Assembly (NCBI GenBank): GCA_016780665.1
Contig: JADHLM010000048.1
Coordinates: forward strand, 1 to 8,030
From: Hyphomicrobiales bacterium
GTDB taxonomy: Bacteria > Pseudomonadota > Alphaproteobacteria > Rhizobiales > TMED25
Direction: 5' to 3'
Length of the DNA: 8,030 nucleotides
The notes under the pieces are model-generated. The model had not been told where the DNA came from. It did no database searches and was given only the letters and a program-made list of their open reading frames with translations. Position numbers and translations under genes: made by a program. Shown here one piece after another: positions 1 to 7,030 of this stretch. The stretch's first letter is position 1. Each line of letters opens with the position of its first letter.

Positions 1-480
1 AATTTCTTCCTTATGTGAATCCATATCTCGTAAAGATTCACTGTCAACACTAATGATTTTTATAGTTGAACTAGTCTTTTCAAGTCCATTTTTATAATCA
101 AATAGCGAATTAGAAATTGTAATATTATTTGATAAACCAAAATTATTGACAATTAATTCATAATCAGGCTTTCCAATATCCTGATGAATTAGAATATTTA
201 AGGGCGCTTGAATGGTGGTATTAACATTAATAATACTTCTCCATATACTCCAAATTTGAGCTATATTTAGTTTTTCATCATCTGAGCTTACAAGCTTTCG
301 AAGTATTTCTACCTCACGTGAAGGATGGTAAATGGGAAGGTTATTTTCTGATTTAATTTTTGCTATCTTTTGTGCAATTTCAGCCCTATCATTCAGTAAC
401 CTTTTCAGGTCTTCATCAATTAAATCTAGTTTTTGACGAAATGAATCGAGTCCAAGATTTTCTAAATTTTTTTCTACCAT
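1..480 (-). CDS. Chorismate mutase (AroQ class), N-terminal 160 residues, runs off the left edge
   Basis: The reading frame opens at an ATG (complement of 478-480) and stays open to base 1, so the C-terminus lies outside the window. Residues about 10-95 form an all-helical AroQ chorismate mutase domain, which converts chorismate to prephenate for phenylalanine and tyrosine synthesis. Active-site positions line up with the E. coli enzyme at a constant offset of four: R15, R32, K43, R55 and E56 match Arg11, Arg28, Lys39, Arg51 and Glu52, and Q91 is the probable equivalent of Gln88. H52 stands where E. coli has Asp48. The motif around 53-60 (PSREVEIL) is typical. Residues 96-160 continue past the mutase domain, as in the longer alphaproteobacterial proteins that carry an extra C-terminal region; I cannot name that part. 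No clear Shine-Dalgarno sequence precedes the ATG. In many alphaproteobacteria this gene is followed by hisC and a tyrosine-pathway dehydrogenase, which would lie to the left. Confidence 0.87.
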   Translation of the reverse strand, partial: MVEKNLENLGLDSFRQKLDLIDEDLKRLLNDRAEIAQKIAKIKSENNLPIYHPSREVEILRKLVSSDDEKLNIAQIWSIWRSIINVNTTIQAPLNILIHQDIGKPDYELIVNNFGLSNNITISNSLFDYKNGLEKTSSTIKIISVDSESLRDMDSHKEEI

Positions 481-666
481 TGTATTACAAGTTATAATTA
501 CTTCATATTATTTAGAGAAAATTGATAAGTATTACTTACTTTATAAATTATAAAGTTAATAAATAATAGACAATATTTTCATTTAGAGATATGTAATTGG
601 TCTTGTTATTAGAGAAATATTAAAATTTTATGACTTAAAATATAAATAGGAGCATAAATTTCAAGC
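481..666. promoter_or_regulatory. Divergent intergenic region between chorismate mutase and metX
   Basis: This 186-bp stretch has no convincing reading frame and is very AT-rich. It must contain the leftward chorismate mutase start signals and the rightward metX start signals. Possible leftward elements are TATAAT on the minus strand (552-547) with TTGTCT upstream (573-568), but the 15-nt spacer is short. A possible rightward pair is TTGTTA at 603-608 and TTTTAT at 626-631 with a 17-nt spacer. Such matches are expected by chance at this base composition, so neither is assigned. I looked for a SAM-II or SAM-V riboswitch, which can precede methionine genes in alphaproteobacteria, and saw no convincing pseudoknot. 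I also saw no clear operator repeat. Confidence 0.5.
648..652 (+). promoter_or_regulatory. Ribosome binding site for metX, unusually far from the ATG
   Basis: AGGAG is the only good Shine-Dalgarno match before metX. It ends 14 nt before the ATG at 667, longer than the usual 5-10 nt. An in-frame ATT codon at 658-660 would sit 5 nt after it, and the next codon upstream is a stop, TAA at 655-657. The ATG remains the default start because ATT initiation is rare. Confidence 0.55.
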
Positions 667-1770
667 ATGAATAAAACCATTAATATTAGCAATCCAAAAT
701 TAAAATTTTCTTCGGGTAAATCAATTTCACCTCTTGAAATTGCTTATGAAACATACGGCGTATTAAATAAGGAAAAAACAAATGCTATCCTTGTCTGTCA
801 TGCACTTACTGGTGATCAGTATGTTTGTGGTAAAAATCCAATAACAAAAAAACCAGGTTGGTGGGATATTCTTGTCGGAAAAAATAAACCAATAGATACA
901 AATAAATATTTTATAATTTGTTCAAATGTTCTAGGTGGTTGTATGGGTACTACGGGTCCTAAATCAATTGACAATTCTACTAAAAGTACTTATGGACTCC
1001 ATTTTCCTGTCATCACCATCAGTGATATGGTTAAGGTGCAAATGCTCCTGCTTGATCAACTTGGAATTGAAAAAGTTCTATCAGTTATCGGTGGATCTAT
1101 GGGAGGTATGCAAGTGCTATCTTGGATGTCAGAATTTCCTCAAAGAATTAAATCTGCAATTCCAATTGCTTCAGCAGCTTATCATACTTCACAAAACATT
1201 GCATTCCATGAAGTTGGAAGGCAAGCAATTATGGCTGATCCAAACTGGCATGAAGGAAAATATTTTGAACATAATATTGTTCCAGAAAAAGGGTTATCAG
1301 TTGCAAGAATGACAGCTCATATTACATATTTATCAGAGGTTGCTCTTCAGAACAAATTTGGGAGGAATCTTCAGGATAGATCAAAAAAAACTTTTAGTTT
1401 TGATGCTGATTTTCAAGTGGAAAGCTACTTGAGATATCAAGGTGTAAATTTTGTAAAGAGATTCGATGCAAATTCTTACCTCTTTCTAACCAGAGCAATG
1501 GATTATTTCGATCTAATATCAGAAAATGATGGCATGCTAGCAAATGCATTTAATAATCTACATGCATCAATATGCGTCATCTCATTCACTGGTGATTGGT
1601 TATTTCCATCAAGTGAGAGTAAAAAAATTGTTCATGCTCTAAATGCTAATGGAGTCGACGTAAGCTTTATTGATATAGAATCAAATAAAGGTCATGATGC
1701 ATTTCTAATGGATGAACCTCAAATGTTTGAGACAATTAGGGGCTTCTTGGAGGCGCAGTACAATAAATAA
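667..1770 (+). CDS. metX: Homoserine O-acetyltransferase MetX
   Basis: MetX transfers an acyl group, most probably acetyl from acetyl-CoA, to the hydroxyl of L-homoserine, giving the activated precursor that a sulfhydrylase then uses on the way to methionine. The 367-residue protein is a cytosolic alpha/beta hydrolase of normal family length. The nucleophile elbow GGSMGG places the catalytic serine at 144. The other triad members are D310 (in TGDWLF) and H343 (in KGHDAFL). CHALTGDQ at 44-51 and GGCMGTTGP at 90-98 are family signatures near the acyl-CoA and homoserine pocket. The GDQ form resembles alphaproteobacterial acetyl-specific MetX more than the succinyl-using enzymes, but the donor cannot be fixed by reading alone. 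It is the first gene of a probable metX-metW-gloB operon; metW begins 1 nt after its stop. The sulfhydrylase is not in the window. Confidence 0.95.
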   Translation: MNKTINISNPKLKFSSGKSISPLEIAYETYGVLNKEKTNAILVCHALTGDQYVCGKNPITKKPGWWDILVGKNKPIDTNKYFIICSNVLGGCMGTTGPKSIDNSTKSTYGLHFPVITISDMVKVQMLLLDQLGIEKVLSVIGGSMGGMQVLSWMSEFPQRIKSAIPIASAAYHTSQNIAFHEVGRQAIMADPNWHEGKYFEHNIVPEKGLSVARMTAHITYLSEVALQNKFGRNLQDRSKKTFSFDADFQVESYLRYQGVNFVKRFDANSYLFLTRAMDYFDLISENDGMLANAFNNLHASICVISFTGDWLFPSSESKKIVHALNANGVDVSFIDIESNKGHDAFLMDEPQMFETIRGFLEAQYNK

Positions 1771-1771
1771 A

Positions 1772-2386
1772 ATGAATAATAGATCAGATTTTATAGTTAT
1801 AAGCGACATGGTTGCACCTAATTCAAGAATATTGGATGTCGGTTGTGACGATGGATCACTTATGCAAATGTTGCAAGAGAGTAAAACTGTCAATGCAAGA
1901 GGAATTGAGTTATTCCCAGATCGTGTCAATCTGTGCTTGGCAAAAGGGCTATCAGTAGTGCAAGGCGATGCAAACAAAGATCTAGCAATGTATCCTAAAA
2001 ATAGTTTCGATTATGTAATACTCAGTAAAACTCTGCAATCAATGTTACAGCCAAAAGAAACACTAGAAGGACTATTAAGAGTTGGAAAGAGGGCAATTGT
2101 ATCAATCCCTAACTTTGGTCACTGGAAAGTACGTTTATATCTTGCTATTCATGGTCAGATGCCAGTTACACCCTCCCTTCCAGCAACATGGTTTAATACT
2201 GAAAATATTCATTTATGCACAATTAATGATTTCTTAGAACTTTGTAAAAATATGGATATTAACATTATCAAATCAGTTGCTCTTGATAAGAATGGTAAGG
2301 TGTTAAACTTTGCAAACAGGTTAAGGTCTGTTAATCTAATAGGAGAACAAGCTATATTTTTATTGGAAAAGAATAATCATGGGTAA
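1772..2386 (+). CDS. metW: Methionine biosynthesis protein MetW (methyltransferase-fold partner of MetX)
   Basis: MetW is a class I methyltransferase-fold protein encoded beside metX in many proteobacteria and needed there for full homoserine acyltransferase function; a methyl-transfer reaction is not established. The chosen ATG, 1 nt after the metX stop, gives 204 residues and the usual MetW N-terminus. An in-frame ATG at 1712 would overlap metX by 59 nt and add an unrelated 20-residue leader. Visible motifs are the nucleotide-binding loop LDVGCDDG (21-28), an acidic residue E46 ending strand two, VQGDANKDL (63-71), and the MetW signatures SIPNFGHW (111-118) and NIHLCTINDF (145-154). The family usually has GCGDG, so the first Asp of GCDDG replaces a Gly. 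The only Shine-Dalgarno-like GGAGG (1749-1753) lies 18 nt upstream within metX, so translational coupling to metX is likely. It overlaps gloB by 8 nt. Confidence 0.93.
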   Translation: MNNRSDFIVISDMVAPNSRILDVGCDDGSLMQMLQESKTVNARGIELFPDRVNLCLAKGLSVVQGDANKDLAMYPKNSFDYVILSKTLQSMLQPKETLEGLLRVGKRAIVSIPNFGHWKVRLYLAIHGQMPVTPSLPATWFNTENIHLCTINDFLELCKNMDINIIKSVALDKNGKVLNFANRLRSVNLIGEQAIFLLEKNNHG

Positions 2387-3149
2387 ATTTAATATTAACC
2401 ACTTTATATGCAGGAGCGATAATTATGGTGTAATTATCTCCGATAAAAATAGCGGGCTAACTGCATCTATAGATGCCCCAGATGCAGAAATTATTGATCA
2501 AGAATTAAAAAGAAATGACCTAAAACTGACACATCTTTTCATTACACACAAGCATCTAGATCATATTGAAGGGATTGAATATTTAAAGGATAAGTATGGC
2601 TGCACTGTAATAGGTCCAGAAAAAGAAAAAGATGAGATCCCATTATTAGATATTACTGTAATTGATGAGGAATACATTGATTTTTCAGGAAGTCCTATAA
2701 AAATCATTGCAACGCCGGGACATACACTTGGACATATTATCTACCACTTTGAGCAGGATAATCTTCTTTTTGCTGGCGATACCCTATTTCTAATGGGTTG
2801 CGGTAGAGTATTCGAAGGAACCCACCGGCAAATGTTTGAGTCATTAGAAAAAATTAAAAAATTATCACCTGATACAACAATTTATTGTGGTCATGAATAT
2901 TCACTTGCAAATGCAAAGTTTGTTGCGTCAATTTTGCCAGATAACAACAATATAAAGAAAAGACTGCATGAGATAGAGTTATTGAGAAATAAAAACAAAC
3001 ATACACTTCCAACATTGCTCAATGATGAGCTCAAGACAAATCTTTTTTTGATGAGCGATAATCCATCATTGAAAAAAAAATTAGATATGAGTGATGCAAC
3101 GGAGGAAGAGATTTTCTCAGAATTAAGAACGAAAAAAGATAACTTTTAA
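2379..3149 (+). CDS. gloB: Hydroxyacylglutathione hydrolase (glyoxalase II)
   Basis: GloB hydrolyses S-D-lactoylglutathione to D-lactate and glutathione, the second step of methylglyoxal detoxification. The 256-residue protein is a metallo-beta-lactamase-fold enzyme of usual length. Binuclear metal ligands are all present: H57, H59, D61 and H62 in THKHLDH, H115 in TPGHT, the bridging D134 in AGDTLF, and H172 in CGHEY. GRVFEGT (142-148) is specific to glyoxalase II rather than to other members of the fold. The C-terminal domain ends in RTKKDNF (250-256), matching the basic glutathione-binding tail of the family. The ATG at 2379 overlaps the metW end by 8 nt, and the N-terminus (RSDNYGV at 12-18) fits the family's usual SDNYG start. 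The stop overlaps the stop of the opposing thiolase gene. An A9 run at 3072-3080 lies near the 3' end. Confidence 0.95.
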   Translation: MGKFNINHFICRSDNYGVIISDKNSGLTASIDAPDAEIIDQELKRNDLKLTHLFITHKHLDHIEGIEYLKDKYGCTVIGPEKEKDEIPLLDITVIDEEYIDFSGSPIKIIATPGHTLGHIIYHFEQDNLLFAGDTLFLMGCGRVFEGTHRQMFESLEKIKKLSPDTTIYCGHEYSLANAKFVASILPDNNNIKKRLHEIELLRNKNKHTLPTLLNDELKTNLFLMSDNPSLKKKLDMSDATEEEIFSELRTKKDNF

Positions 3150-4336
3150 ATTTCCCTCTCAACACAAAGTGCTACACCCATTCCACCACCCACACAAAGT
3201 GATGCCAATCCTTTTGATACATTTCTTTTCAACATTTCATGAATCAATGTAACGAGTATTCGAGCGCCAGAAGCTCCTACCGGATGGCCTAACGCTATAG
3301 CACCACCATTAACATTTAATCTCTCAGATGGTATACCAAGATCATGAGAACAAGCACATGCTTGAGCTGCAAAAGCTTCATTTAATTCAAAGAGATCAAT
3401 ATCCCCTATTGACCACCCAGTATTCTTTAAGGCATTCTTGACTGCAGGAATTGGTCCAATACCCATAATTGATGGATTAACTCCCGCTTGTCCCCACCCA
3501 ACAATCTTCACAAGCGGACTCAAATCCATGCTTCTTGCTCTTTTGTATGACATTAATAGAAGCCCTGCAGCTCCATCATTAATACCTGACGCATTAGCAG
3601 CGGTAACAGTACCATCTTCTTTTTTAAATATTGGACGTAAAGCTTCAATATCTTCAATTTTAATATTCTTCCTGATATATTGGTCATTTAAAACAATTTC
3701 ATCGGCTTTTTTGTTTTTAATAATAACTGGGCAAATTTCTTCAACAAATCTTCCAGAGTCCTGAGCTTTGGATGCTTTTAATTGTGATTGATATGCAAAA
3801 TCATCTTGGGTTTTTCTGTCAATTTTCCATTCTTGTGCAACATTTTCAGCAGTAATTCCCATGTGATAGTTATTAAAAAAATCAATGAGCGCATCATTAA
3901 TCATTGAGTCACCAAGTGTCATATCTCCCATTTTTTGACCATTTCTGATGGTAGCAGTATGTGGTGCCATTGACATGTTTTCTTGTCCACCAGCAATCAT
4001 AATCTTATCATTATCTTCATGAATCTGTTGGTGAGCTAATATTACGGCTCTCAATCCAGATGCGCAAAGCTGATTAATTAACCAAGATGGTTTTTCATAT
4101 GGAATACCCGCATCAACAGCAGCTTGTCTTGCTGGATTTTGCCCCTGCCCTGCAGTTAATATTTGTCCTAGAATAATCTCATCGACATTTGAAGGATTCA
4201 GGTCTGATTTTTCAAGTAATGATTTTATTACTGCAGAGCCAAGTTTATAAGTTGGAGTATTGATAAAAACTCCATTAAAGCTCCCAATTGCTGTTCTCGA
4301 AGCAGCAACAATTACAGTATCGTCTTCTTTATACAA
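3146..4336 (-). CDS. phaA: Acetyl-CoA C-acetyltransferase (acetoacetyl-CoA thiolase, PhaA/AtoB type)
   Basis: This thiolase condenses two acetyl-CoA to acetoacetyl-CoA, or runs the reverse cleavage. The 396-residue length and motifs fit the short-chain PhaA/AtoB group. The acyl-carrying cysteine is C91 (LCASGLRA). Other active-site elements are NEAF (319-322), H351 in GHPVGASG and the general-base C381 in CVGGGMG. HMGITAEN (158-165) and M291 in MGIGPIPA match residues that restrict the pocket to acetoacetyl-CoA. The start is a TTG (complement of 4334-4336): no ATG lies upstream before an in-frame stop, the first internal Met is at residue 113, and a good ribosome binding site sits 8 nt before the TTG. 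No reductase (phaB) or PHA synthase is in the window, so a polyhydroxyalkanoate role is not shown; ketone-body use or isoprenoid supply are equally possible. It is last in the leftward gene run, 29 nt after the MFS gene. Confidence 0.94.
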   Translation of the reverse strand: MYKEDDTVIVAASRTAIGSFNGVFINTPTYKLGSAVIKSLLEKSDLNPSNVDEIILGQILTAGQGQNPARQAAVDAGIPYEKPSWLINQLCASGLRAVILAHQQIHEDNDKIMIAGGQENMSMAPHTATIRNGQKMGDMTLGDSMINDALIDFFNNYHMGITAENVAQEWKIDRKTQDDFAYQSQLKASKAQDSGRFVEEICPVIIKNKKADEIVLNDQYIRKNIKIEDIEALRPIFKKEDGTVTAANASGINDGAAGLLLMSYKRARSMDLSPLVKIVGWGQAGVNPSIMGIGPIPAVKNALKNTGWSIGDIDLFELNEAFAAQACACSHDLGIPSERLNVNGGAIALGHPVGASGARILVTLIHEMLKRNVSKGLASLCVGGGMGVALCVEREI

Positions 4337-4344
4337 ATTACTAT

Positions 4345-4349
4345 CCTCT
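4345..4349 (-). promoter_or_regulatory. Ribosome binding site that supports the TTG start of the thiolase
   Basis: On the minus strand the sequence reads AGAGG, followed by 8 nt and then TTG. This near-ideal spacing, with no ATG or GTG alternative upstream, supports TTG as the real initiation codon of the thiolase. Confidence 0.7.
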
Positions 4350-4365
4350 TTTTTTGATATTTAGA

Positions 4366-5550
4366 TTATATTTTTATTCTATCATTGCTGTCAAATCTGT
4401 CAGCCCTTATTGTCATGAATACTGCCAAAATACCTAATGGTATGCATATTATATTCATTACTTCCCAGCCAACAAAAGTAAGCATTACACCTGCAGATAA
4501 ACTAGCAACTGCTTGCATTGTGAATACTATAATTTCATTGAAACCTTGTGCCTTAAACTTTTCTTCTTCTTCATATGCCAAAACCAGAAGACTAGTAGAG
4601 GTGATAAAAAGGAAATTCCAACCAATACCCAAACAAGTTAATGCAACTAAATAGTTAAAATATGAGTTTTCAAAGAAGCTCAGAAGGATAGTTATAGAGA
4701 AGAAAACTATTCCTGAGTATATCATTCGGCTATGACCATATTTTTTTATTAATCTGCCAGTAAATAGCGATGGGAGAAACATTCCAAAGATATGCGATTG
4801 AATTACAAACTTTGTACTTGATAGAGAAAAACCATGTCCATGATGCATGCTTAGTGGCGTTGCAGTCATCAAAAAAGACATAATAGCATAAGACATGGCA
4901 GCAACTACAATTGCTTGACTAAACCTATGAGATTTTAAAAACTCTACATATGTTCTTCCCGATCTAGCTTTCTCTAAAACATTTGTTGTTTTTTCCTGTT
5001 TATAAAAAAGCAGAAAAATTATTGGAATAGATGTTAAAATTGCAAGTGCCAAATAAGAACCTACGAATGTATGCTCAGGTATTAAATTTTGACCATATAC
5101 CGCTATGTTAGGACCAAGAACAGCTGAAACAATTCCCGCTAGCATTATTGCTGATATGGCCCTTGGAGCCATGTCTTTTTCAACTGTTTCTGCTGCAGCG
5201 AACCTATATTGATGAGTAAAAGAAAGACCATTACCAATCATGAAACATGCTAAGCAATAGATAACAAATTCACTTATGTAAATTGCGTATGCCGCAAGTA
5301 ATGCAGATATAGTTGTATATAATGAAGCAATGATAAAACCTTTTTGCCTACCTATTTTACTCATTATCTTCGAGGCTAACATAGTGGCACTTGCAAGACC
5401 AATAACCATCATTGCTGTTGGCAAAGTGGATAATGATAATACAGGTGTTAGAGTAGAACCAATAATTCCACTTAAAAATATTGTGACAGGAGCTGCAGTA
5501 AATCCAAAGATCTGCGCAATAATTATTAGTATCAGATTTTTATTATACAT
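4366..5550 (-). CDS. MFS permease, substrate unknown
   Basis: This 394-residue inner-membrane protein is rich in hydrophobic helices and has the size of a 12-helix major facilitator. The N-terminal half carries a motif-A-like loop between helices 2 and 3 (SKIMSKIGRQKGF, 60-72). The C-terminal half has a degenerate counterpart (TGRLIKKYGHSRM, 264-276), as expected from the internal duplication. QYRFAAAE (114-121) and GIGWNFLF (308-315) recall a group of drug-efflux-like MFS proteins common in alphaproteobacteria whose substrates are mostly undefined. Nothing in the sequence fixes what is carried. The ATG at 5550 has no clear Shine-Dalgarno sequence. The gene begins 26 nt after the small cysteine-protein gene and ends 29 nt before the thiolase, so all three are probably co-transcribed. 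Export or uptake related to the thiolase pathway would be speculation. Confidence 0.85.
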   Translation of the reverse strand: MYNKNLILIIIAQIFGFTAAPVTIFLSGIIGSTLTPVLSLSTLPTAMMVIGLASATMLASKIMSKIGRQKGFIIASLYTTISALLAAYAIYISEFVIYCLACFMIGNGLSFTHQYRFAAAETVEKDMAPRAISAIMLAGIVSAVLGPNIAVYGQNLIPEHTFVGSYLALAILTSIPIIFLLFYKQEKTTNVLEKARSGRTYVEFLKSHRFSQAIVVAAMSYAIMSFLMTATPLSMHHGHGFSLSSTKFVIQSHIFGMFLPSLFTGRLIKKYGHSRMIYSGIVFFSITILLSFFENSYFNYLVALTCLGIGWNFLFITSTSLLVLAYEEEEKFKAQGFNEIIVFTMQAVASLSAGVMLTFVGWEVMNIICIPLGILAVFMTIRADRFDSNDRIKI

Positions 5551-5576
5551 GTTATTTAGATTTTTATTTGGAAAGT

Positions 5577-5915
5577 TTAATTAAAGAGGGAGGATGCGCA
5601 AGAAATAATACTCTCTGCAACGATATCATTTTCAAGTAAAGCTCCAATTGCAGCATTTTCATTTCCAGAGTTTTTCATTACTTCAATACCTACGCTCATC
5701 AGATCTTCAATATTTAGATTTTTTGAAATTTTATTAACAAAACATCCGCAATATTCATATTGTCCACCAACACTTGCTAGGTCTCCTAAATCTTCATTAA
5801 CACATCCTAAAAAGACTTCGTTGAGTATTGATTTATTATTTATTTCGGAACTAACATCAGAAATTGAAACAAAATTTAGGATTAATATTAAAACAAAAAG
5901 TAAACGCATTTTCAT
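5577..5915 (-). CDS. Small exported four-cysteine protein, function unknown
   Basis: I do not recognise this 112-residue protein. Its N-terminus has basic residues (K2, R4), a hydrophobic core (about 5-16) and a small polar region around 18-24, which together look like a Sec signal peptide; no lipobox cysteine is present. The mature part has four cysteines, C38, C56, C58 and C106, giving the pattern C-x17-C-x-C-x47-C. Exported location and an even cysteine count suggest two disulfides or a metal or redox site. The segment EYCGCFVNKISKNL (54-67) has the look of small periplasmic proteins with a YCxC motif. It lies 25 nt after the zntB-like gene and 26 nt before the MFS gene, in the same direction, so it is probably part of that transcript. 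A second ATG two codons downstream (5909) is an alternative start; neither has a strong ribosome binding site. Confidence 0.72.
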   Translation of the reverse strand: MKMRLLFVLILILNFVSISDVSSEINNKSILNEVFLGCVNEDLGDLASVGGQYEYCGCFVNKISKNLNIEDLMSVGIEVMKNSGNENAAIGALLENDIVAESIISCASSLFN

Positions 5916-5940
5916 TTTCTTATAATAACTTATTAAAGAA

Positions 5941-6912
5941 CTAAAACCATTTATTTTTTTTAAAAATAAAAATTTGTATCATAACAATTACGAACAGTAT
6001 TATGCAAAAGAAACCAAAAGCATAAGTGTTATCTACTCCCGGAATTCCTCCAATATTTACGCCCAAAAGCCCAGTTAAAAAACCAAGAGGTAAAAATATT
6101 GCAGCAATGACTGATAATAAATACATATTCCTATTCAATTTATCAGATAATATATTTGATAATTCGTCCTTTATAATCTGCGCCCTTTCTCTAATAGCAT
6201 CAAGGTCTTCTATGAATCTCGTAACATGGTTTATAGACTCTGATATACTTTTTATGTTAGAGCTATCAAACCATGATAAATTACTATTTCGTAAATTTAT
6301 AAGTGCATCTCTTTGTGGAGCCATATAACGTCTAAAAATTATCGCCTTTCTCCTAATATCTACAATCTCTTCTCTGTGTTTGTTACTTGGGTTACTTATT
6401 ATATTTTCTTCAATATTATCAATTCTCTCATCAAGTGTTGCTAGTACTGGTTCCATTCTTTTAAATAATCTATCAACTAACATACAAACAAACTCGGCTG
6501 TTGTGGTTGGGCCATTCCCATCAGAAAAGCTTTTTTCTATATCCAGAATTGCCTTCAATTTTCTTTTTCTAAGTGAGATAATACCACTTTGATTAATCCA
6601 GAGCCGAATAGAAACCATATCTTCAGGCTGTGAATCTTCATTGAAATTAGCACCTCTCAGTATAATGAGGACTCCTCCATGGGTCTCTGTTATTCGTGGT
6701 CTGGTTTCATCCTCAAGAAGAGCTTGTAATATATATGAATCAAGGTTTGAAAATTCATTTTCCAACCACAATTTTGTTTCAGGATGATTAGCATCAAGAT
6801 GAACCCAAGCAGCTTTAATTGAGTTTATTGATTTTGAAATATCATTTTGTGCTATTGCTTTAGCAGATCCAGTTCCATCAAATTCATAAGCCATTAAAAT
6901 ATGAGAACTCAT
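5941..6912 (-). CDS. zntB: ZntB/CorA-family divalent metal transporter
   Basis: This 323-residue protein has the CorA superfamily plan: a long cytoplasmic N-terminal domain (about 1-260), a long charged helix leading into the membrane, and two C-terminal transmembrane helices at about 264-284 and 298-316. The pore signature GVN is at 284-286, and its extension GVNIGGIPG (284-292) is typical of the ZntB branch rather than the Mg-specific GMN CorA branch. Family members form inner-membrane pentamers. E. coli ZntB moves zinc with proton coupling, although the Salmonella protein was first described as an efflux system, so direction is not certain here. RITETHGGVLIILRG (73-87) is a conserved cytoplasmic segment. 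The ATG at 6912 is preceded by AGAGG (6919-6923, minus strand) at a 6-nt spacing. The gene starts only 28 nt after the tRNA-Ser 3' end with no terminator between, so it probably shares that transcript. Confidence 0.88.
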   Translation of the reverse strand: MSSHILMAYEFDGTGSAKAIAQNDISKSINSIKAAWVHLDANHPETKLWLENEFSNLDSYILQALLEDETRPRITETHGGVLIILRGANFNEDSQPEDMVSIRLWINQSGIISLRKRKLKAILDIEKSFSDGNGPTTTAEFVCMLVDRLFKRMEPVLATLDERIDNIEENIISNPSNKHREEIVDIRRKAIIFRRYMAPQRDALINLRNSNLSWFDSSNIKSISESINHVTRFIEDLDAIRERAQIIKDELSNILSDKLNRNMYLLSVIAAIFLPLGFLTGLLGVNIGGIPGVDNTYAFGFFCIILFVIVMIQIFIFKKNKWF

Positions 6913-6940
6913 TTATAACCTCTTTAAAATATCTATCAGT

Positions 6941-7030
6941 TGGCGGAGAGAGAGGGATTCGAACCCTCGATAGTATTGCTACTATACACGCGTTCCAGGC
7001 GTGCGCCTTCAACCACTCGGCCACCTCTCC
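6941..7030 (-). tRNA. tRNA-Ser, anticodon GGA
   Basis: On the minus strand the 90-nt gene begins GGAGAGG and ends in an encoded CCA. The acceptor arm pairs GGAGAGG with TCTCTCC, with one G-U pair at the base. The anticodon stem CACGC/GCGTG encloses the loop CTGGAAC, giving anticodon GGA, which reads UCC and UCU serine codons. A long variable arm folded from TATAGTA...TACTAT marks it as a class II tRNA, as serine requires. The T arm is GAGGG-TTCGAAT-CCCTC and the discriminator base is G. It lies 6 nt after the mepA stop and 28 nt before the zntB-like gene, so it has little room for its own promoter or terminator. Confidence 0.97.

Noticed and set aside
493..498. Plus-strand TATAAT as a metX promoter
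   Set aside because: No acceptable -35 element lies at the right distance (470-475 reads TTTCTA), and such hexamers are expected by chance in this AT-rich gap.
560..666. Possible SAM-II or SAM-V riboswitch before metX
   Set aside because: Such elements occur before methionine genes in alphaproteobacteria, but I could not find the paired stem and pseudoknot pattern in this AT-rich leader. A covariance-model search with the SAM-II and SAM-V models would settle it.
935..1312. A 125-codon reading frame in another frame of metX
   Set aside because: It lies wholly inside metX, shows no recognisable domain and is explained as a shadow of the real gene.
1712..1771. Longer MetW start at ATG 1712
   Set aside because: It would overlap metX by 59 nt and add 20 residues not seen in MetW. 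The ATG at 1772 gives the family's normal N-terminus.
1705..1977. A 90-codon minus-strand frame over the metX-metW junction
   Set aside because: It is antisense to two well-identified genes and has no domain or supporting start signals.
6026..6592. Plus-strand reading frames opposite the zntB-like gene
   Set aside because: They are antisense to a full-length, motif-complete transporter gene and look like compositional shadows.
6941..7030. tRNA gene as an integration site for a mobile element
   Set aside because: tRNA-Ser genes are common attachment sites, but the flanks are ordinary core genes and there is no integrase or duplicated tRNA 3' end in the window.
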